A DNA stretch of 64,000 nt from Lacticaseibacillus thailandensis DSM 22698 = JCM 13996 (GCF_001312865.1 NZ_BBER01000001.1:186001-250000); one strand, 5' to 3'; counted from the stretch's first letter, positions 29,748-42,868 are shown. Notes: generated by a model from the sequence alone, not told the origin. Numbers and translations: made by a program.

Positions 29748-29924
29748 AAATTTGCCTGCTTTCAGTAGTAATTTGCAATTAGGGGTTCTCAGTCGTCCCA
29801 GTTTTTGGGATACTGGACAATAGGAATCAGTACATACAAATACCTAACTATTAATAAGGGTATTGTAGCCGCCAACGGTGTAAAATGCAATCGTAGCGGT
29901 AGTCGATTAAGAGGGTGACACGTA

Positions 29925-31628
29925 ATGTTGTGGATAGTGTTGACGATTGTGGTCCTGTTGGTAATCACATTAATCGTGGGGTTGGTGATCAAGGGCCGGT
30001 ACGCCAAAGCAATCAGTGAACTGGACGCGCAATCTGCGGGTCTGGCCAACGCGGATATCGAACAGACGATTCACGTCCTCAAGGGGGCACATTTGGGTGG
30101 CGAAAGTCTCAAGACCCTGACGCGCCTGGAACGGGAATACCAGCAGGCTAGTGAGGGCCCGGGAGCTGACGTGGAGGCCATTTTACTAGAGCTGGAAACG
30201 GCGAACGCCCAGTTTCGGTTTGCCGTGGTCCGCGAACAGTTGCAGGAGGCCCGGGAAAAACTCGCTACGTTATCCAAAAAGTACGCGCAGGTGGATGCAG
30301 AGTTACAGCAACTACAAGCAGCGCAGGCCACTAACCAACGCTTGCTGGATGAGTTGCAGGCTACGTACCAGTCAGCACGGAAAGACTTGTTGGCCAAAAA
30401 CTTCGCGTATGGCAGTGCCATGCCGGCTTTTGAGCAGGAACTATCAGAACTGGCTGAGCAGTTTGCCAACGTTGCAAAGATCACCGCGGCTGGCGACCAC
30501 CAGGCAGCGGCCAGTGCATTGAAGGACTTGAAGCAAAGCGTGGGAACGCTGGCTGACAACGTTGCGGCCGTGCCGCCGTTGGTGACGGACCTGGTCAAAG
30601 TTTTCCCGGAGCAGTTGGAGGAAATTCAGTCGTCGTATGATTCACTGACGAAACATAACTTCCATTTTCCCGAAGTGGATATCCCGGCGGTCATCAAGCA
30701 GGTGCACACCCAGATGGACGCTAGTGATAAGGCTTTGGCGGCCATGGACCTTAAGCAGGCCCAGTCGGATAACCAAGCGGCGGCGGATGCGATTGACAGT
30801 ATGTACGCCGCTATGGAGAAGGAAATGACGGCGCGGCGCACAGTCGAGCGTGACAGCGACATGGTCACCGAATTTATTGCACACGCGCAGCGGCAGAACC
30901 ACGCGTTGATGCTGGAACTGGATCACTTGAACCAAAGCTACACCCTCAATAATGGTGAAATAAAGGAGGCTAAGGGCCTACGTGAGGAACTGGTCACCTT
31001 TGACCGGCAACATCAGGCCGACTTAGCGGCCATTGATGATCACACCGCGGTCTTCTCCGTGATTGCCGAGCACATGGATAGTGCTACAACGCGGTTGAAG
31101 GCCATTGAAGAGCGGCAGGTGGCCATCAATGCGGCGGTTTCCAAACTGAAGGAGGGCGAGAAGTCCGCCAACACCGCACTTAAGACTCAAGTCACCACGA
31201 TGCGTACCGTACAGCGGTCGCTGGATCAACTACAACTGCCTGGCCTGCCGGAAAGTTATACGGACCGGCTGCACCACGTCCAGTCCGAGGTGGACACGAT
31301 TGCGACGGCCCTGGATCAGGTCAAAATTGATTTGGATGACATCAACCAACAGCTGGTGGGCTTAGCTAGTGACGTAAGCGATTTGGAGGACGAAGGTCGG
31401 GCCATCGTGGATGCGGTAGGCATGACCGCCCAACTGCTACAAGCGGCTAACCGCTACCGGGATGAACATCCAGAGGTAGCAGAAGCAGCGCGCAAGAGTC
31501 GCGCACTGTACAACGAATACCGGTATAAAGAAGCGGCGGACAATCTGGCGACCGCGTTGGAAGAAGCCGTTCCCGGGAGCTACAAGCGGGTGGAAGATGC
31601 CTACTTGGCTAGTCAAGACAACGTCTAA
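29925..31628 (+). CDS. ezrA: Septation ring formation regulator EzrA
   Basis: This 567-residue protein has one N-terminal membrane helix (WIVLTIVVLLVITLIVGLVI) and then a long, almost wholly helical coiled-coil region rich in Glu, Gln and Lys, with EYRYKEAADNLATALE near the end. This is the layout of EzrA, a membrane-bound modulator of FtsZ-ring assembly in Firmicutes. The ATG follows AAGAGGGTG. It has its own terminator and is functionally tied to the dcw genes at 48-61 kb. Confidence 0.95.
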   Translation: MLWIVLTIVVLLVITLIVGLVIKGRYAKAISELDAQSAGLANADIEQTIHVLKGAHLGGESLKTLTRLEREYQQASEGPGADVEAILLELETANAQFRFAVVREQLQEAREKLATLSKKYAQVDAELQQLQAAQATNQRLLDELQATYQSARKDLLAKNFAYGSAMPAFEQELSELAEQFANVAKITAAGDHQAAASALKDLKQSVGTLADNVAAVPPLVTDLVKVFPEQLEEIQSSYDSLTKHNFHFPEVDIPAVIKQVHTQMDASDKALAAMDLKQAQSDNQAAADAIDSMYAAMEKEMTARRTVERDSDMVTEFIAHAQRQNHALMLELDHLNQSYTLNNGEIKEAKGLREELVTFDRQHQADLAAIDDHTAVFSVIAEHMDSATTRLKAIEERQVAINAAVSKLKEGEKSANTALKTQVTTMRTVQRSLDQLQLPGLPESYTDRLHHVQSEVDTIATALDQVKIDLDDINQQLVGLASDVSDLEDEGRAIVDAVGMTAQLLQAANRYRDEHPEVAEAARKSRALYNEYRYKEAADNLATALEEAVPGSYKRVEDAYLASQDNV

Positions 31629-31654
31629 CGTTGGCGGACATACAGGATGAGGCA

Positions 31655-31680
31655 GGCGGAGCGTAAGGCTCCGCCTTTTC
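31655..31680 (+). terminator. Terminator of ezrA
   Basis: GGCGGAGC pairs with GCTCCGCC around GTAAG and is followed by TTTT, 27 bases after the ezrA stop. Confidence 0.8.
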
Positions 31681-31734
31681 GCTAGTTACAGTACTGCCAG
31701 GTGCATGGGTGGCGCGATGGACCACACCAGGGCT

Positions 31735-31762
31735 TTGCCTGTTCCCGAAAACCTGTTATAAT
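31735..31762 (+). promoter_or_regulatory. Promoter of the cysteine desulfurase-thiI operon
   Basis: TTGCCT (31735-31740) and a perfect TATAAT (31757-31762) are separated by 16 bases, about 40 bases upstream of the desulfurase start. Confidence 0.75.
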
Positions 31763-31802
31763 GCGGTACGACATTACTTATTTTTTTGGAAGGACATACA
31801 CG

Positions 31803-32963
31803 ATGATATATTTCGATAATAGTGCAACGACCAAGCCACTGGACAGTGTGTTGGACACCTACCGGACGGTGGCCACAGACTTTTTTTGGCAATCCTAGTT
31901 CACTGCACAATTTAGGGGATCAGGCCCGCGCGGTGGTCGAACAATCACGCGCGCAGATTGCGCAACTCATTCACGCCCAGCCAGAGGAAATCTACTTTAC
32001 CAGCGGTGGGACCGAGGGTGATAACTGGATCATCAAGGGAACGGCGATGGCCAAGCGTCAATTTGGTAAACACCTGATTACGACCCAAATCGAGCACCCG
32101 GCTGTGCGCAACAGCATGGCCCAATTGGAAAAGCTGGGTTTTGACGTGACCTACTTACCAGTGGATAGTCGCGGCTTTGTCAGCGTGGACGACGTGCGGG
32201 CGGCCATTCGTCCCGATACCATCATGGTGTCCGTCATGGCCGTGAACAACGAGGTCGGCAGCATCCAGCCCATTGACCAGATTGGTGACTTGCTGCAGGA
32301 TTACCCGACGATCCACTACCACGTCGACGCAGTGCAGTCCGTGGGCAAAGGCGTGTTGGCTAAGATTCGCCACCCGCGGATCGACTTCCTGACGTTCTCG
32401 GGCCACAAGTTCCATGCTCCTCGCGGTACGGGCTTTATCTTTGCGAAAGCCGGCCGGATGATTGACCACTGATGGCGGGCGGCGGTCAGGAGCGTGATTG
32501 GCGTAGCGGAACCGAAAATACACCGGGAATCGCCGCGATGGCCAAAGCCTTGCGCGTGTGCCTCGCGGATGAGGACGCTAACGTTGCGCGGGAACAGGCC
32601 ATCCGGACGGAAATCGCCAACTACGTGAACCAGCAGGATGACGTCACGTTGTTTAGCCAACTAGATGCCGGCTACGCGCCCCACATTTTGACGCTTGCGA
32701 TTGCGGGCGTCCGGGGTGAGACCATTGTGCATGCGTTTGAGCACGAGGGTATCTTCATGTCCACGACCAGTGCTTGCTCCAGCCGCTCGGGGGATGAAAG
32801 TAGCACGCTCAAGGCCATGCACGTACCGGATAATTTGGCCACCAGTGCGATTCGAATCAGCCTGGACGAGCAGAACACAATGGCCGAAGCCAAGGCGTTC
32901 GAGCGGGCCTTTGATAAGGTCCACGCCGAGTTCCAGAAGCTGACGGCGACGAGCAGCCACTAA
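31803..32963 (+). CDS. Cysteine desulfurase, NifS/IscS family (two frameshifts)
   Basis: This PLP enzyme takes sulfur from cysteine. ATG 31803 follows GGAAGG. Motifs: YFDNSATT, the HPAVRNS region, PLP lysine in FSGHKFHAPRGTG and catalytic Cys in STTSACSSR. The frame breaks at a T7 run (31881-31887, one T too many; GAC-TTT-TTT-GGC restores DFFGNPS) and again near 32468, where one base is lost (expected IDPLMAGGGQE). The two changes cancel, giving 386 residues. Its partner thiI follows after 21 bases, so the sulfur probably goes to tRNA 4-thiouridine, as with NifZ of Bacillus. Confidence 0.92.
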
Positions 32964-32984
32964 CGATAAAGAGGACAGAGTAAT

Positions 32985-34209
32985 ATGGAATATAGTGAAA
33001 TTATGGTGCGTTACGGCGAGCTATCCACGAAGGGTAAGAACCGGCGGGCCTTTATCGGTCGACTCCAGGGCAACATCGTCAAGGCGTTACACCAGTACAC
33101 TGATCAATTGACGATTCGGCCCAAGCGTGACCGGTTGCACATTGAACTGAACGGCACGGCAGCACAGCCCATCATGGACGTGTTGAGCCATGTCTTTGGT
33201 ATCCAGACCTTCTCACCATCCATCAAGGTAGGCAAAGATGATTTGGACCAGGTCAAGCAAGTGGCTTTGGACCTGATCAACGAGACGGTGCCGGCTGGTA
33301 GCACGTTTAAGGTGCAAACCAAGCGGGCCGACAAACAGTACCCGTTGGATACTTACGGGATGGACCGGGCTATGGGTGATTACCTCACCGATGCGCGGCC
33401 TGACCTGCAAGTCAAGATGAAGCATCCTGACGCTACGCTCCGTGTGGAGGTGCGCATTGACGGCATCTACCTGTCAACGGAGACCATCCAGGGTGCGGGC
33501 GGTTTGCCGGTCGGCACGGCCGGCCACGCTACCATGATGTTGAGTGGGGGGATCGATTCCCCGGTGGCGGCTTACCTGGCGCTGAAGCGTGGGGTCGATA
33601 TTGAAATGGTGCATTTTTTTTAGCCCGCCATACACCAGCGAAAACGCGTTGAACAAAGCCAAGCAGTTAACGGCTAAGCTCACGCCTTACGTGGGCCGCA
33701 TCAACTTCATTCAGGTACCGTTTACGCACATTCAGGAAGAGATTAAGGCCAAAGTACCTGAGGGCTACTTGATGACGATTCAGCGGCGGCTCATGTTGCG
33801 GTTGACGGAGGCAATTTCGAAGCAGCGGGGCGACCTAGCTATCTTTAACGGCGAATCGGTTGGTCAGGTGGCCAGTCAGACGTTGGCGTCCATGGCGGCG
33901 ATTAACGACGTGACCACGATGCCGATCGTGCGTCCCGTTGCGACGATGGACAAGACCGAAATTATCGCGCAGGCCGAGGATATTGATACCTACGAGTTGT
34001 CCATCATGCCGTTTGAGGATTGCTGCACCATCTTTGCACCGCCGTCACCAAAGACGCAACCCAAGCTGGACAAGTCACGCTATTACGAAACCTTCATTGA
34101 CGTAGATGGGTTAATGCAGGAGGCGCTGGATGGTATCAAGGTCACCGAGATCAAGGTCGGTGACGAGTACATGAACCAGCAGCAGGACATCATTGCCGAG
34201 TTGCTGTAA
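32985..34209 (+). CDS. thiI: tRNA 4-thiouridine synthase ThiI (one frameshift)
   Basis: ThiI places sulfur on U8 of tRNA using persulfide from the desulfurase encoded just upstream. The N-terminal NFLD/THUMP region (about 1-165) is followed by the PP-loop [13 protein letters not shown]. The frame breaks in a T8 run at about 33613-33620; one T fewer restores [10 protein letters not shown]. Restored length is 407 residues. There is no C-terminal rhodanese domain, which is normal for Firmicutes and means it serves tRNA thiolation and not necessarily thiazole synthesis. Confidence 0.93.
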
Positions 34210-34259
34210 AGCACCGGTAATGGTGCGCGTTGCGGCCGTAATTTACGGGCAACCACCCG

Positions 34260-34288
34260 TTGACCGCATGCGGGCTATCAGCTATACT
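34260..34288 (+). promoter_or_regulatory. Promoter of the valS T-box transcript
   Basis: TTGACC (34260-34265) and TATACT (34283-34288) are exactly 17 bases apart, immediately before the T-box leader. Confidence 0.8.
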
Positions 34289-34294
34289 GAAGCC

Positions 34295-34525
34295 AACACG
34301 TTGAGCAAGAGGGTTATTAGGTTCGGTTACACAGAGACGCAACGGCGAGTGGAAGTTGCGACCGGCTTAGTAATTGTAGCTTGTGAGTGCCACCCTGAAC
34401 GTTTGAGTAGGGGTGGTCGGCTACGGCCGTTATCCGTACTGAGGGGGTTGCCAGCTGGCAACCAATTTAGGTGGCACCGCGAGTTAACTCGTCCTAATTG
34501 ATGATTAGGACGAGTTTTTTTTGTT
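34295..34525 (+). promoter_or_regulatory. T-box riboswitch controlling valS
   Basis: The leader has a Stem I with the conserved ACAGAGA bulge, and stems CGCAAC/GTTGCG and CGGT/ACCG. It ends with the T-box TTTAGGTGGCACCGCG (34466-34481) and a terminator AACTCGTCCTAAT/ATTAGGACGAGTT plus T8 (34485-34525). In my fold the specifier position holds GTA (34376-34378), a valine codon, which fits valS. Uncharged tRNA-Val would stabilise the antiterminator. The specifier assignment is by hand folding. Confidence 0.85.
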
Positions 34526-34591
34526 CTCCGGGTGTGCAGGTTGACGGTATTTTTGCGTGACGATAAGTAAAATTTAACGGGGTGAAGTGAT

Positions 34592-37249
<2,658 letters not shown>

Positions 37250-37260
37250 ACGTAGTCACT

Positions 37261-37306
37261 AACCGCCGTGAACGGGAGCCACATAAACCCGTTGCGGCGG
37301 TTTTGT
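37261..37306 (+). terminator. Terminator of valS
   Basis: AACCGCCG pairs with CGGCGGTT, with inner AACGGG/CCCGTT pairing, and is followed by TTGTTATG; it lies just after the valS stop. Confidence 0.65.
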
Positions 37307-37446
37307 TATGGCTGCAATTGGGTTTGAACGATAAATACCCACGTTGAGCATGGTAAAATAAGGCTAACGAGCAAGCGGCTTGGGGGTTGATCAGCCACCG
37401 TTATGCGTGTGCACGGGTAACGTTCAGAGCGATAGGAGGACGAACG

Positions 37447-38742
37447 ATGTTTACTGATTATGACGGCGCGTTGGCGTTTATTCACAATTTACCCCGCTTA
37501 ACCAAAACGGCAGACCACACGAACCTGCTGAAGGTGTTGGCGGCACTGGACCATCCTGAGCGCCACGGCCACTTTATTCACGTGACCGGGACGAATGGTA
37601 AGGGTTCCACCACCAACATGATTGCGAGCATCTTGCAACGGAGCGGGTTGACCGTGGGAATGTTTACATCACCATTTATTAACCGGTTTAACGAGCGCAT
37701 TCAGATTGACCGTACCCCTATTAGTGATGCGGAGTTGCTTAATTTGGCGCAACAGGTGGCCGGCATTTATACGGAATTGCGGGCCCAGGATTCGGACTTT
37801 GTCCTCAAGGAGTTTGAATTTGTGACCGCGATGGGCTTTGCGGCGTTCGCGCAACATAACGTGGACGTAGCGGTGATCGAGGTGGGTATCGGTGGTGCCC
37901 ATGACGCCACCACGGTGATTCAGCCCGACGTGGCCGTCATTACGAACGTGGCGTTGGACCATACCCGCATCTTGGGACACACCATTGCGGCCATTGCGAC
38001 TGAAAAATCGGGTATCATCAAGTCCGGTTGCGATACGGTGACGGCGGATTTAGTGGCCGACGCGATGGGACCCGTGCGCGAACGTACCACTGCCGTGGGC
38101 AGTAAGTTGGCCAGCCTGGGTGATGCGTTTGCAATTAGTGGTGTGCACTATAAGAATGGTGGTACGGCCTTCAAGTACCAGGATGGTGAGGGTAGTTTGT
38201 CGGGGCTGTGGGTTCCTTTGGCTGGGGATTACCAGGCCCACAATGCTGCGGTGGCGGTACGGGCAGCTAAAACCTATGCCCGGCGGCAGCAGTGGCCGCT
38301 CAAGCCGATGGAAATAAAGCGCGGCTTGCAGGCAGCCACCGTGCCGGCCCGCATGGAGGTCATCAGTACCGAACCGACCATCGTCCTGGATGGTGCGCAC
38401 AATCCGGACGGGATGCGCCATGCACTTGGGGCCGTCAGCCTCTTTGGCGGTGCTGGTGACGTGGTCATTATCGCGGGCATTTTGCACGATAAGGATCTGG
38501 ACACAATGATGGGCCAGCTGGCCCGCACCGAGTGGCCGGTGATTTACGTGCCAGTACCGGATAATCCCCGGGCGGCCACGGCAACTGAGTATACCGCGGT
38601 GGATTCCGACGCGGACGTATCGCCTAGCTGGCAGGACGCATTGGCGTTGATCCTCGCTGGTGACGCGAGCCGGACCGTGGTAATCATGGGCTCGCTCTAC
38701 CTCGTGAGTGATGTCCGGCAAACTTTGTTGGGCACCAAGTAG
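37447..38742 (+). CDS. folC: Folylpolyglutamate synthase / dihydrofolate synthase
   Basis: FolC adds glutamates to folates. The ATG at 37447 is set by AGGAGG about eight bases upstream, giving 431 residues. A longer in-frame reading exists but lacks a ribosome site. The Mur-ligase fold shows the P-loop TGTNGKGSTTNM, MFTSPFINRFNERI, and the C-terminal LDGAHNPDGM. It is in the usual lactobacillus position between valS and radC. Confidence 0.95.
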   Translation: MFTDYDGALAFIHNLPRLTKTADHTNLLKVLAALDHPERHGHFIHVTGTNGKGSTTNMIASILQRSGLTVGMFTSPFINRFNERIQIDRTPISDAELLNLAQQVAGIYTELRAQDSDFVLKEFEFVTAMGFAAFAQHNVDVAVIEVGIGGAHDATTVIQPDVAVITNVALDHTRILGHTIAAIATEKSGIIKSGCDTVTADLVADAMGPVRERTTAVGSKLASLGDAFAISGVHYKNGGTAFKYQDGEGSLSGLWVPLAGDYQAHNAAVAVRAAKTYARRQQWPLKPMEIKRGLQAATVPARMEVISTEPTIVLDGAHNPDGMRHALGAVSLFGGAGDVVIIAGILHDKDLDTMMGQLARTEWPVIYVPVPDNPRAATATEYTAVDSDADVSPSWQDALALILAGDASRTVVIMGSLYLVSDVRQTLLGTK

Positions 38743-38789
38743 TTGTTAAACGCCTGCTTGCGAAATATCTTTGCAAGGAGGTGGTAGTC

Positions 38790-39439
38790 TTGACCCAAAA
38801 TGAATCGGCCACTGTGACCCCAACGGCCGCCAACTTGTTGGCCGACCACGAATTATTGACCGCCGCGGTACGTACTGCGGGGGCGGCGGACGTGAGCCAG
38901 GCGGTCCAATCACTGCAACAGCGGTATCCAGATATGGAACGTTTAGCGGCGGCAACCGCGGCGGACCTCGCTATGTTAGCGGGCGTTAGTGACGTGGTGG
39001 CGCGCAAGGTGAGGCTTATGCTGGAGTTAGGGCTCGCGCTCAAGCTCGCCTCGCTGTTCGCCATGGTAAGGTGGTGAGTGCGGGGGAGTTGGGTGCAACC
39101 ATGATGCGGCGTTTTGCCGGGTACGCTCATGAAGAGATGTTAGTGCTGTACTTGGACGTGAAAAACCAGGTGATCAAGCAGGAGACCGTGTCGATTGGTG
39201 GCATCGAAAGTAGCCTCATTGACCAGCGAGTCTTGTTGCGACAGGCGTTGGTGTACGGGGCCGCGCAGATATTGATGGTGCACAACCACCCCAGCGGTGA
39301 CCCAGAACCTAGTCCGGCCGACATCGAGGTGACGGCCAGTGTGCTGGAAGCCAGTAACATGGTCGGGATCGCCTTGGTGGACCACCTTGTCATTGGTAGT
39401 ACGGATTACGTCTCGTTTCGTGAACACGGCTATATTTAG
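38790..39439 (+). CDS. radC: RadC family JAB-domain protein (UPF0758; one frameshift)
   Basis: TTG at 38790 is well placed behind AAGGAGGTGG (38775-38784). The N-terminal helix-hairpin-helix-like half (AMLAGVSDVVARKV) is followed, after one lost base near 39058, by the JAMM metalloprotease-fold domain with EEMLVLYLDVKNQV and HNHPSGDPEPSPAD. Restored length is 216 residues. RadC proteins are widespread, but their molecular role in DNA repair is unproven. It lies between folC and mreB. Confidence 0.9.
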
Positions 39440-39455
39440 AAAACTTGTTTGTTGG

Positions 39456-39486
39456 TGGTGCGGTGGTGATGCCGCACTGCCTTTTT
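39456..39486 (+). terminator. Terminator of radC
   Basis: GTGCGG pairs with CCGCAC around TGGTGATG, followed by TGCCTTTTT, about 17 bases after the radC stop. Confidence 0.6.
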
Positions 39487-39581
39487 GTGTTGCACCGCCC
39501 AGATTTTCCAAGTGGGTCCTGAAAATATTATTCTGGGATTATAAAGAAAGAATAAGACTATGTAATTTTCATCAGCGAGCA

Positions 39582-39609
39582 TTGGTATCAACGGTAACTG
39601 TGATATACT
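39582..39609 (+). promoter_or_regulatory. Promoter of the mre-min operon
   Basis: TTGGTA (39582-39587) and TATACT (39604-39609) are separated by 16 bases, about 40 bases upstream of the mreB start. Confidence 0.65.
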
Positions 39610-39651
39610 GCTTTTGTTAGAATTTTCATGATGCCCAAAGGAGAGAACGGC

Positions 39652-40653
39652 TTGTTTGGATTAGGGACTAAAAATATCGGAATTGATTTAGGTACGGCGA
39701 ACACCTTGGTTTACGTTGAGGGTAAGGGCATTGTCTTGCGCGAGCCTTCCGTTGTGGCTAAGGAAACCCACACGGGTGAAATCACCGCGGTCGGCACCGA
39801 AGCACGAGACATGATTGGACGGACGCCAGTTAATTTGACGGCCATCCGGCCAATGAAAGACGGGGTGATTGCCGACTACGACACCACCGCGGCCATGCTG
39901 AAGTACTTTATCCAAAAGGCGTTGGGCGGCAATTCCCACCCGTACGTAATGGTTTGTGTGCCCAGCGGCGTTACCGAGGTTGAAAAGCGTGCCGTGATTG
40001 ATGCCGCTAAGGTGGCTGGTGCCAAGGAAGCATACGTGATTGAAGAACCGTACGCTGCTGCTATCGGTGCTGGGTTGCCCGTAATGGACCCTACTGGCAG
40101 TATGGTCGTTGATATCGGTGGTGGGACCACTGATGTGGCCACCATCTCTTTGGGCGGGATTGTTTCCAGCCGGTCCATCCGGATGGCTGGTGACAAGATC
40201 GACGAAGCTATTATTACTTACGTACGTCAGAAGTTCAGTCTGCTCATTGGTGAGCGGACGGCGGAAGACATTAAGATTGCCATTGGTTCCGCATCGGTTG
40301 AAGAAGCTAAGGATATTGAAGGCACCTCAATTCGTGGGCGGAACCTCCTGACCGGTTTGCCCGAAACGGTGGACATTGAGGCGGTGGACGTCGCTAAAGC
40401 CATCAACGAAATCGTCCAGGAAATCATTACGGCCATCAAGGAGACGTTGGAAGAAACTTCTCCTGAAATTGCCGCTGACGTGATTGACCACGGCATTGTT
40501 CTGACTGGCGGTGGTGCTCTCTTGAAGGGTATTGACGGTGTCATTAGTGACGCAACGAAAGTGCCAGTCTTTATTGCGCAGGACCCACTGGATTGTGTTG
40601 CCACCGGTACCGGTGAATCCCTGAAGAACATCGAAGCGATGAAGAAGAAGTAG
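39652..40653 (+). CDS. mreB: Rod-shape determining protein MreB
   Basis: MreB is the bacterial actin that guides side-wall peptidoglycan synthesis at the inner membrane face. I place the start at TTG 39652 (reading [20 protein letters not shown]), because AAAGGAGAG lies six bases before it; an in-frame ATG at 39628 would put the ribosome site inside the gene. The 333-residue protein has phosphate-1 (GIDLGTANT), phosphate-2 ([11 protein letters not shown]) and adenosine ([10 protein letters not shown]) motifs. It is the first gene of mreBCD-minCD. Confidence 0.95.
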   Translation: MFGLGTKNIGIDLGTANTLVYVEGKGIVLREPSVVAKETHTGEITAVGTEARDMIGRTPVNLTAIRPMKDGVIADYDTTAAMLKYFIQKALGGNSHPYVMVCVPSGVTEVEKRAVIDAAKVAGAKEAYVIEEPYAAAIGAGLPVMDPTGSMVVDIGGGTTDVATISLGGIVSSRSIRMAGDKIDEAIITYVRQKFSLLIGERTAEDIKIAIGSASVEEAKDIEGTSIRGRNLLTGLPETVDIEAVDVAKAINEIVQEIITAIKETLEETSPEIAADVIDHGIVLTGGGALLKGIDGVISDATKVPVFIAQDPLDCVATGTGESLKNIEAMKKK

Positions 40654-40663
40654 AGTAGCAGGG

Positions 40664-40700
40664 AGGGCCGGGACAAGTTTTTTTTGCCCCGGCCTTTTTT
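40664..40700 (+). terminator. Terminator-like hairpin between mreB and mreC
   Basis: GGCCGGG pairs with CCCGGCC, the loop contains T8, and T6 follows. It lies 12 bases after the mreB stop, inside an operon, so it probably reduces rather than ends transcription into mreC. Confidence 0.7.
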
Positions 40701-40764
40701 GATGAGGCGGGTCCGGACCTGACTGCGGGGTCACGCAGATCCGCGTGCTGAACGCCAGGAGAAG

Positions 40765-40786
40765 CAGGGCGATGAATGTCGCCCTG
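40765..40786 (+). promoter_or_regulatory. Perfect hairpin touching the mreC ribosome binding site
   Basis: CAGGGCGA pairs with TCGCCCTG around TGAATG. The last paired G begins the mreC ribosome site GGAGGGG, so the hairpin may tune mreC translation or protect the 5' end of a processed mRNA. Confidence 0.5.
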
Positions 40787-40796
40787 GAGGGGAAGC

Positions 40797-41657
40797 ATGC
40801 AAAAGTTTTTTTTCAAACAAACGGTTAATTATACTCATGGTGTCGCTACTAGTCTGCGTGGGCTTAATTGCGGCATCTGTAAGTGTACGCAACGATAAAA
40901 ATACGCCACCAGTTGTTCAGCAGGTGGGTAATGACGTAGTGGGCATCACCAGTTGGGTGGTCGCGTTACCCGCCAACGGCATCAGTCACGGGTTGGATGA
41001 CGTGGCGAACCTGTTCAATACTTACTCCGAAAACGAGCGGTTGAAGTCGAGCCTAGATGATTTAGCCCAGACCAAGGTACAAAATCAGTCGTTACGGCAA
41101 GAGAACAAGCAGCTAAAAAAAAGAACTGAAGTTGAAGGCCACACTGACGGATTACAGCACCATGTCAGCAGCGGTAATCTCGCGTTCTCCATCCGACTGG
41201 ACAAACACGGTGGTCATTAATAAGGGTTCCGTGGCAGGAATTCGTAAAAATATGCCCGTGATGTCTGGCTCGGGCCTGGTCGGCCGAATCGTTGAGGTGA
41301 ACAAGACTAATTCCAAAGTTGAAATGATCAGTACTAATAGCTCGACTGCCAATCGGTTTGCGGCGGAAGTGGTGCGCACTAGCGGTAAGGCGGTCAACGG
41401 GGTCATCACCGGTTATAACAAGGCCCGCGGTGAGCTCGTTTTGGGGCAAATTGCGACAAACCAGACCATCAAAAAAAGGTAGTAAGGTCATGACTTCGGG
41501 CCTGGGTGGGTTAACGCCGAAGGGCTTGCTCATCGGGACGGTGGCCGCAGTCAAAACTGACAACTACGGCTTGGCTGATAAGGTGTACATCAAGCCTGCT
41601 GGTAACCTGGACGATATGGACGTTGTGACCGTCATTAAGCGGACAATTGGGGGGTAA
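40797..41657 (+). CDS. mreC: Rod-shape determining protein MreC (three frameshifts)
   Basis: MreC is a bitopic membrane protein whose outer domain links MreB to the wall synthases. The ATG at 40797 follows GGAGGGG. Three A/T runs each hold one base too many: T8 at 40806, A8 near 41116 and A7 at 41471. Removing them gives 285 residues: an N-terminal membrane helix (after MQKFFSNKR), a coiled coil (about 65-110), then the beta-rich MreC domain with NKGSVAGI, MPVMSGSGLVGRIVEV and the final DDMDVVTVIKR. The gene must be intact in the cell. Confidence 0.93.
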
Positions 41658-41661
41658 CGTC

Positions 41662-42189
41662 GTGGACGAAAAGAGATTTACCCGTCACTGGGTCGCCATT
41701 GTGACCGTCTACCTGGCCGTATTGCTTGATGGCGCCCTATCGCACGTCTTGGGCCAGTGGATCATGCGGCCAACTTACACGGGGGTACCACAACTAACGC
41801 TGTTAAGTCTGGTGTTGGTGGTCATCTTTGTGCCCCAGGAAACGTGGACGATGGCAATTGCCATTGGTGCTGGTCTGATCACTGATTGTTTTTACACGGG
41901 CATTCTGGGCGTGAATACGTTCATTATTCCGTTGATTGTGTTCGTGGTCATGCAGGTGCGGCCCATTATTCCGCGTAAGTGGCTGTTTGTCTGGGCAGTG
42001 TGCGTGATTGCCGAGACCCTGCAGGAAGTGGCGAACTACGTGGTGGCATTGATGTTGGGTAGTACCACTGCATCGGTGGGGGCACTGATTTCGGAACATA
42101 TCGCGCCCGGGTTGACCGTGAATATTATTCTTTTTGCGATTATCTACTACGCTTTGTCACGATTACTGGTAAAATTAACGCAAGACTAA
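41662..42189 (+). CDS. mreD: Rod-shape determining protein MreD
   Basis: This 175-residue protein has five or six membrane helices and FVPQETWTMAIAIGAGLITDCFYTG-like sequence typical of MreD, the membrane partner of MreC in the elongation complex. GTG 41662 is preceded by GGGGGG at 41649-41654, which favours it over an in-frame start 15 bases upstream. It begins four bases after mreC. Confidence 0.9.
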   Translation: MDEKRFTRHWVAIVTVYLAVLLDGALSHVLGQWIMRPTYTGVPQLTLLSLVLVVIFVPQETWTMAIAIGAGLITDCFYTGILGVNTFIIPLIVFVVMQVRPIIPRKWLFVWAVCVIAETLQEVANYVVALMLGSTTASVGALISEHIAPGLTVNIILFAIIYYALSRLLVKLTQD

Positions 42190-42211
42190 TAACTGGATGG
42201 AGGGGTGCGTT

Positions 42212-42868
42212 GTGGACGCTGTTGTGTTGAAGGCCAGCTCGGAGGGATTCACCCTGCGGCTGGACGAAAACGCCAGCTTTGACGCTATTGTGGCGCAGCT
42301 GCATGATCTAATCGCGCATTTGTACGCGGAGACACCCGAAGGTAACGTTAGTTTTACGGTCACGACGGGCAACCGGTTGTTGACGGAAGATCAACGGCAG
42401 CAGCTGGACCATGTGTTTGACGATTATCCGCGTTTCGCGGTCAGTGCTTTGACCGCGGACGTGATCGATGCCCAGGTTGCAGCGGCCAAAGTCGCGGCGG
42501 CCCGGACCCACTTTGCTGGTGGGGTGGTCCGCTCCGGTCAGGACCTACACTATGAGGGCGACGTCGTTTTTACGGGTGTACTCCATCCGGGCGCGAGCAT
42601 CAAGGCCACTGGTTCGGTATACTTATTGGGTCAGGCCGAGGGTGTGGTTCACGCTGGTTTTCCCGACAATGCCCGTGCCGTGGTGGTGGGCGATATGTCC
42701 CATTTAGCCCAGGTACGGTTGGCTGATGCAGTCGCAATTATTGACGAGGAGCACCCCGCAACGGCGGATTGCTGCTACATGGACGACGCACACATGTTGA
42801 ACTTCGTACCCAGTGTGCAGTTGCAGCAACTGCGGCCGTGGATCTTTGATCAAGTGGAGGATAAATGA
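42212..42868 (+). CDS. minC: Septum site-determining protein MinC
   Basis: MinC blocks FtsZ assembly away from midcell. GTG 42212 follows GGAGGGG, giving 218 residues. The C-terminal half shows the right-handed beta-helix pattern (HYEGDVVFTGVLHPGASIKA, then GSVYLLGQAEGVVHAG). The N-terminal FtsZ-inhibiting domain is weakly conserved, as usual. Its last bases overlap the minD start (ATGA), implying coupled translation. Confidence 0.92.
   Translation: MDAVVLKASSEGFTLRLDENASFDAIVAQLHDLIAHLYAETPEGNVSFTVTTGNRLLTEDQRQQLDHVFDDYPRFAVSALTADVIDAQVAAAKVAAARTHFAGGVVRSGQDLHYEGDVVFTGVLHPGASIKATGSVYLLGQAEGVVHAGFPDNARAVVVGDMSHLAQVRLADAVAIIDEEHPATADCCYMDDAHMLNFVPSVQLQQLRPWIFDQVEDK

Noticed and set aside
40806-41478. 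Programmed slippage at A/T runs in mreC
   Set aside because: Three slippage sites in one gene, and the same +1 at every long A/T run in unrelated genes, fit sequencing error better than regulated frameshifting.
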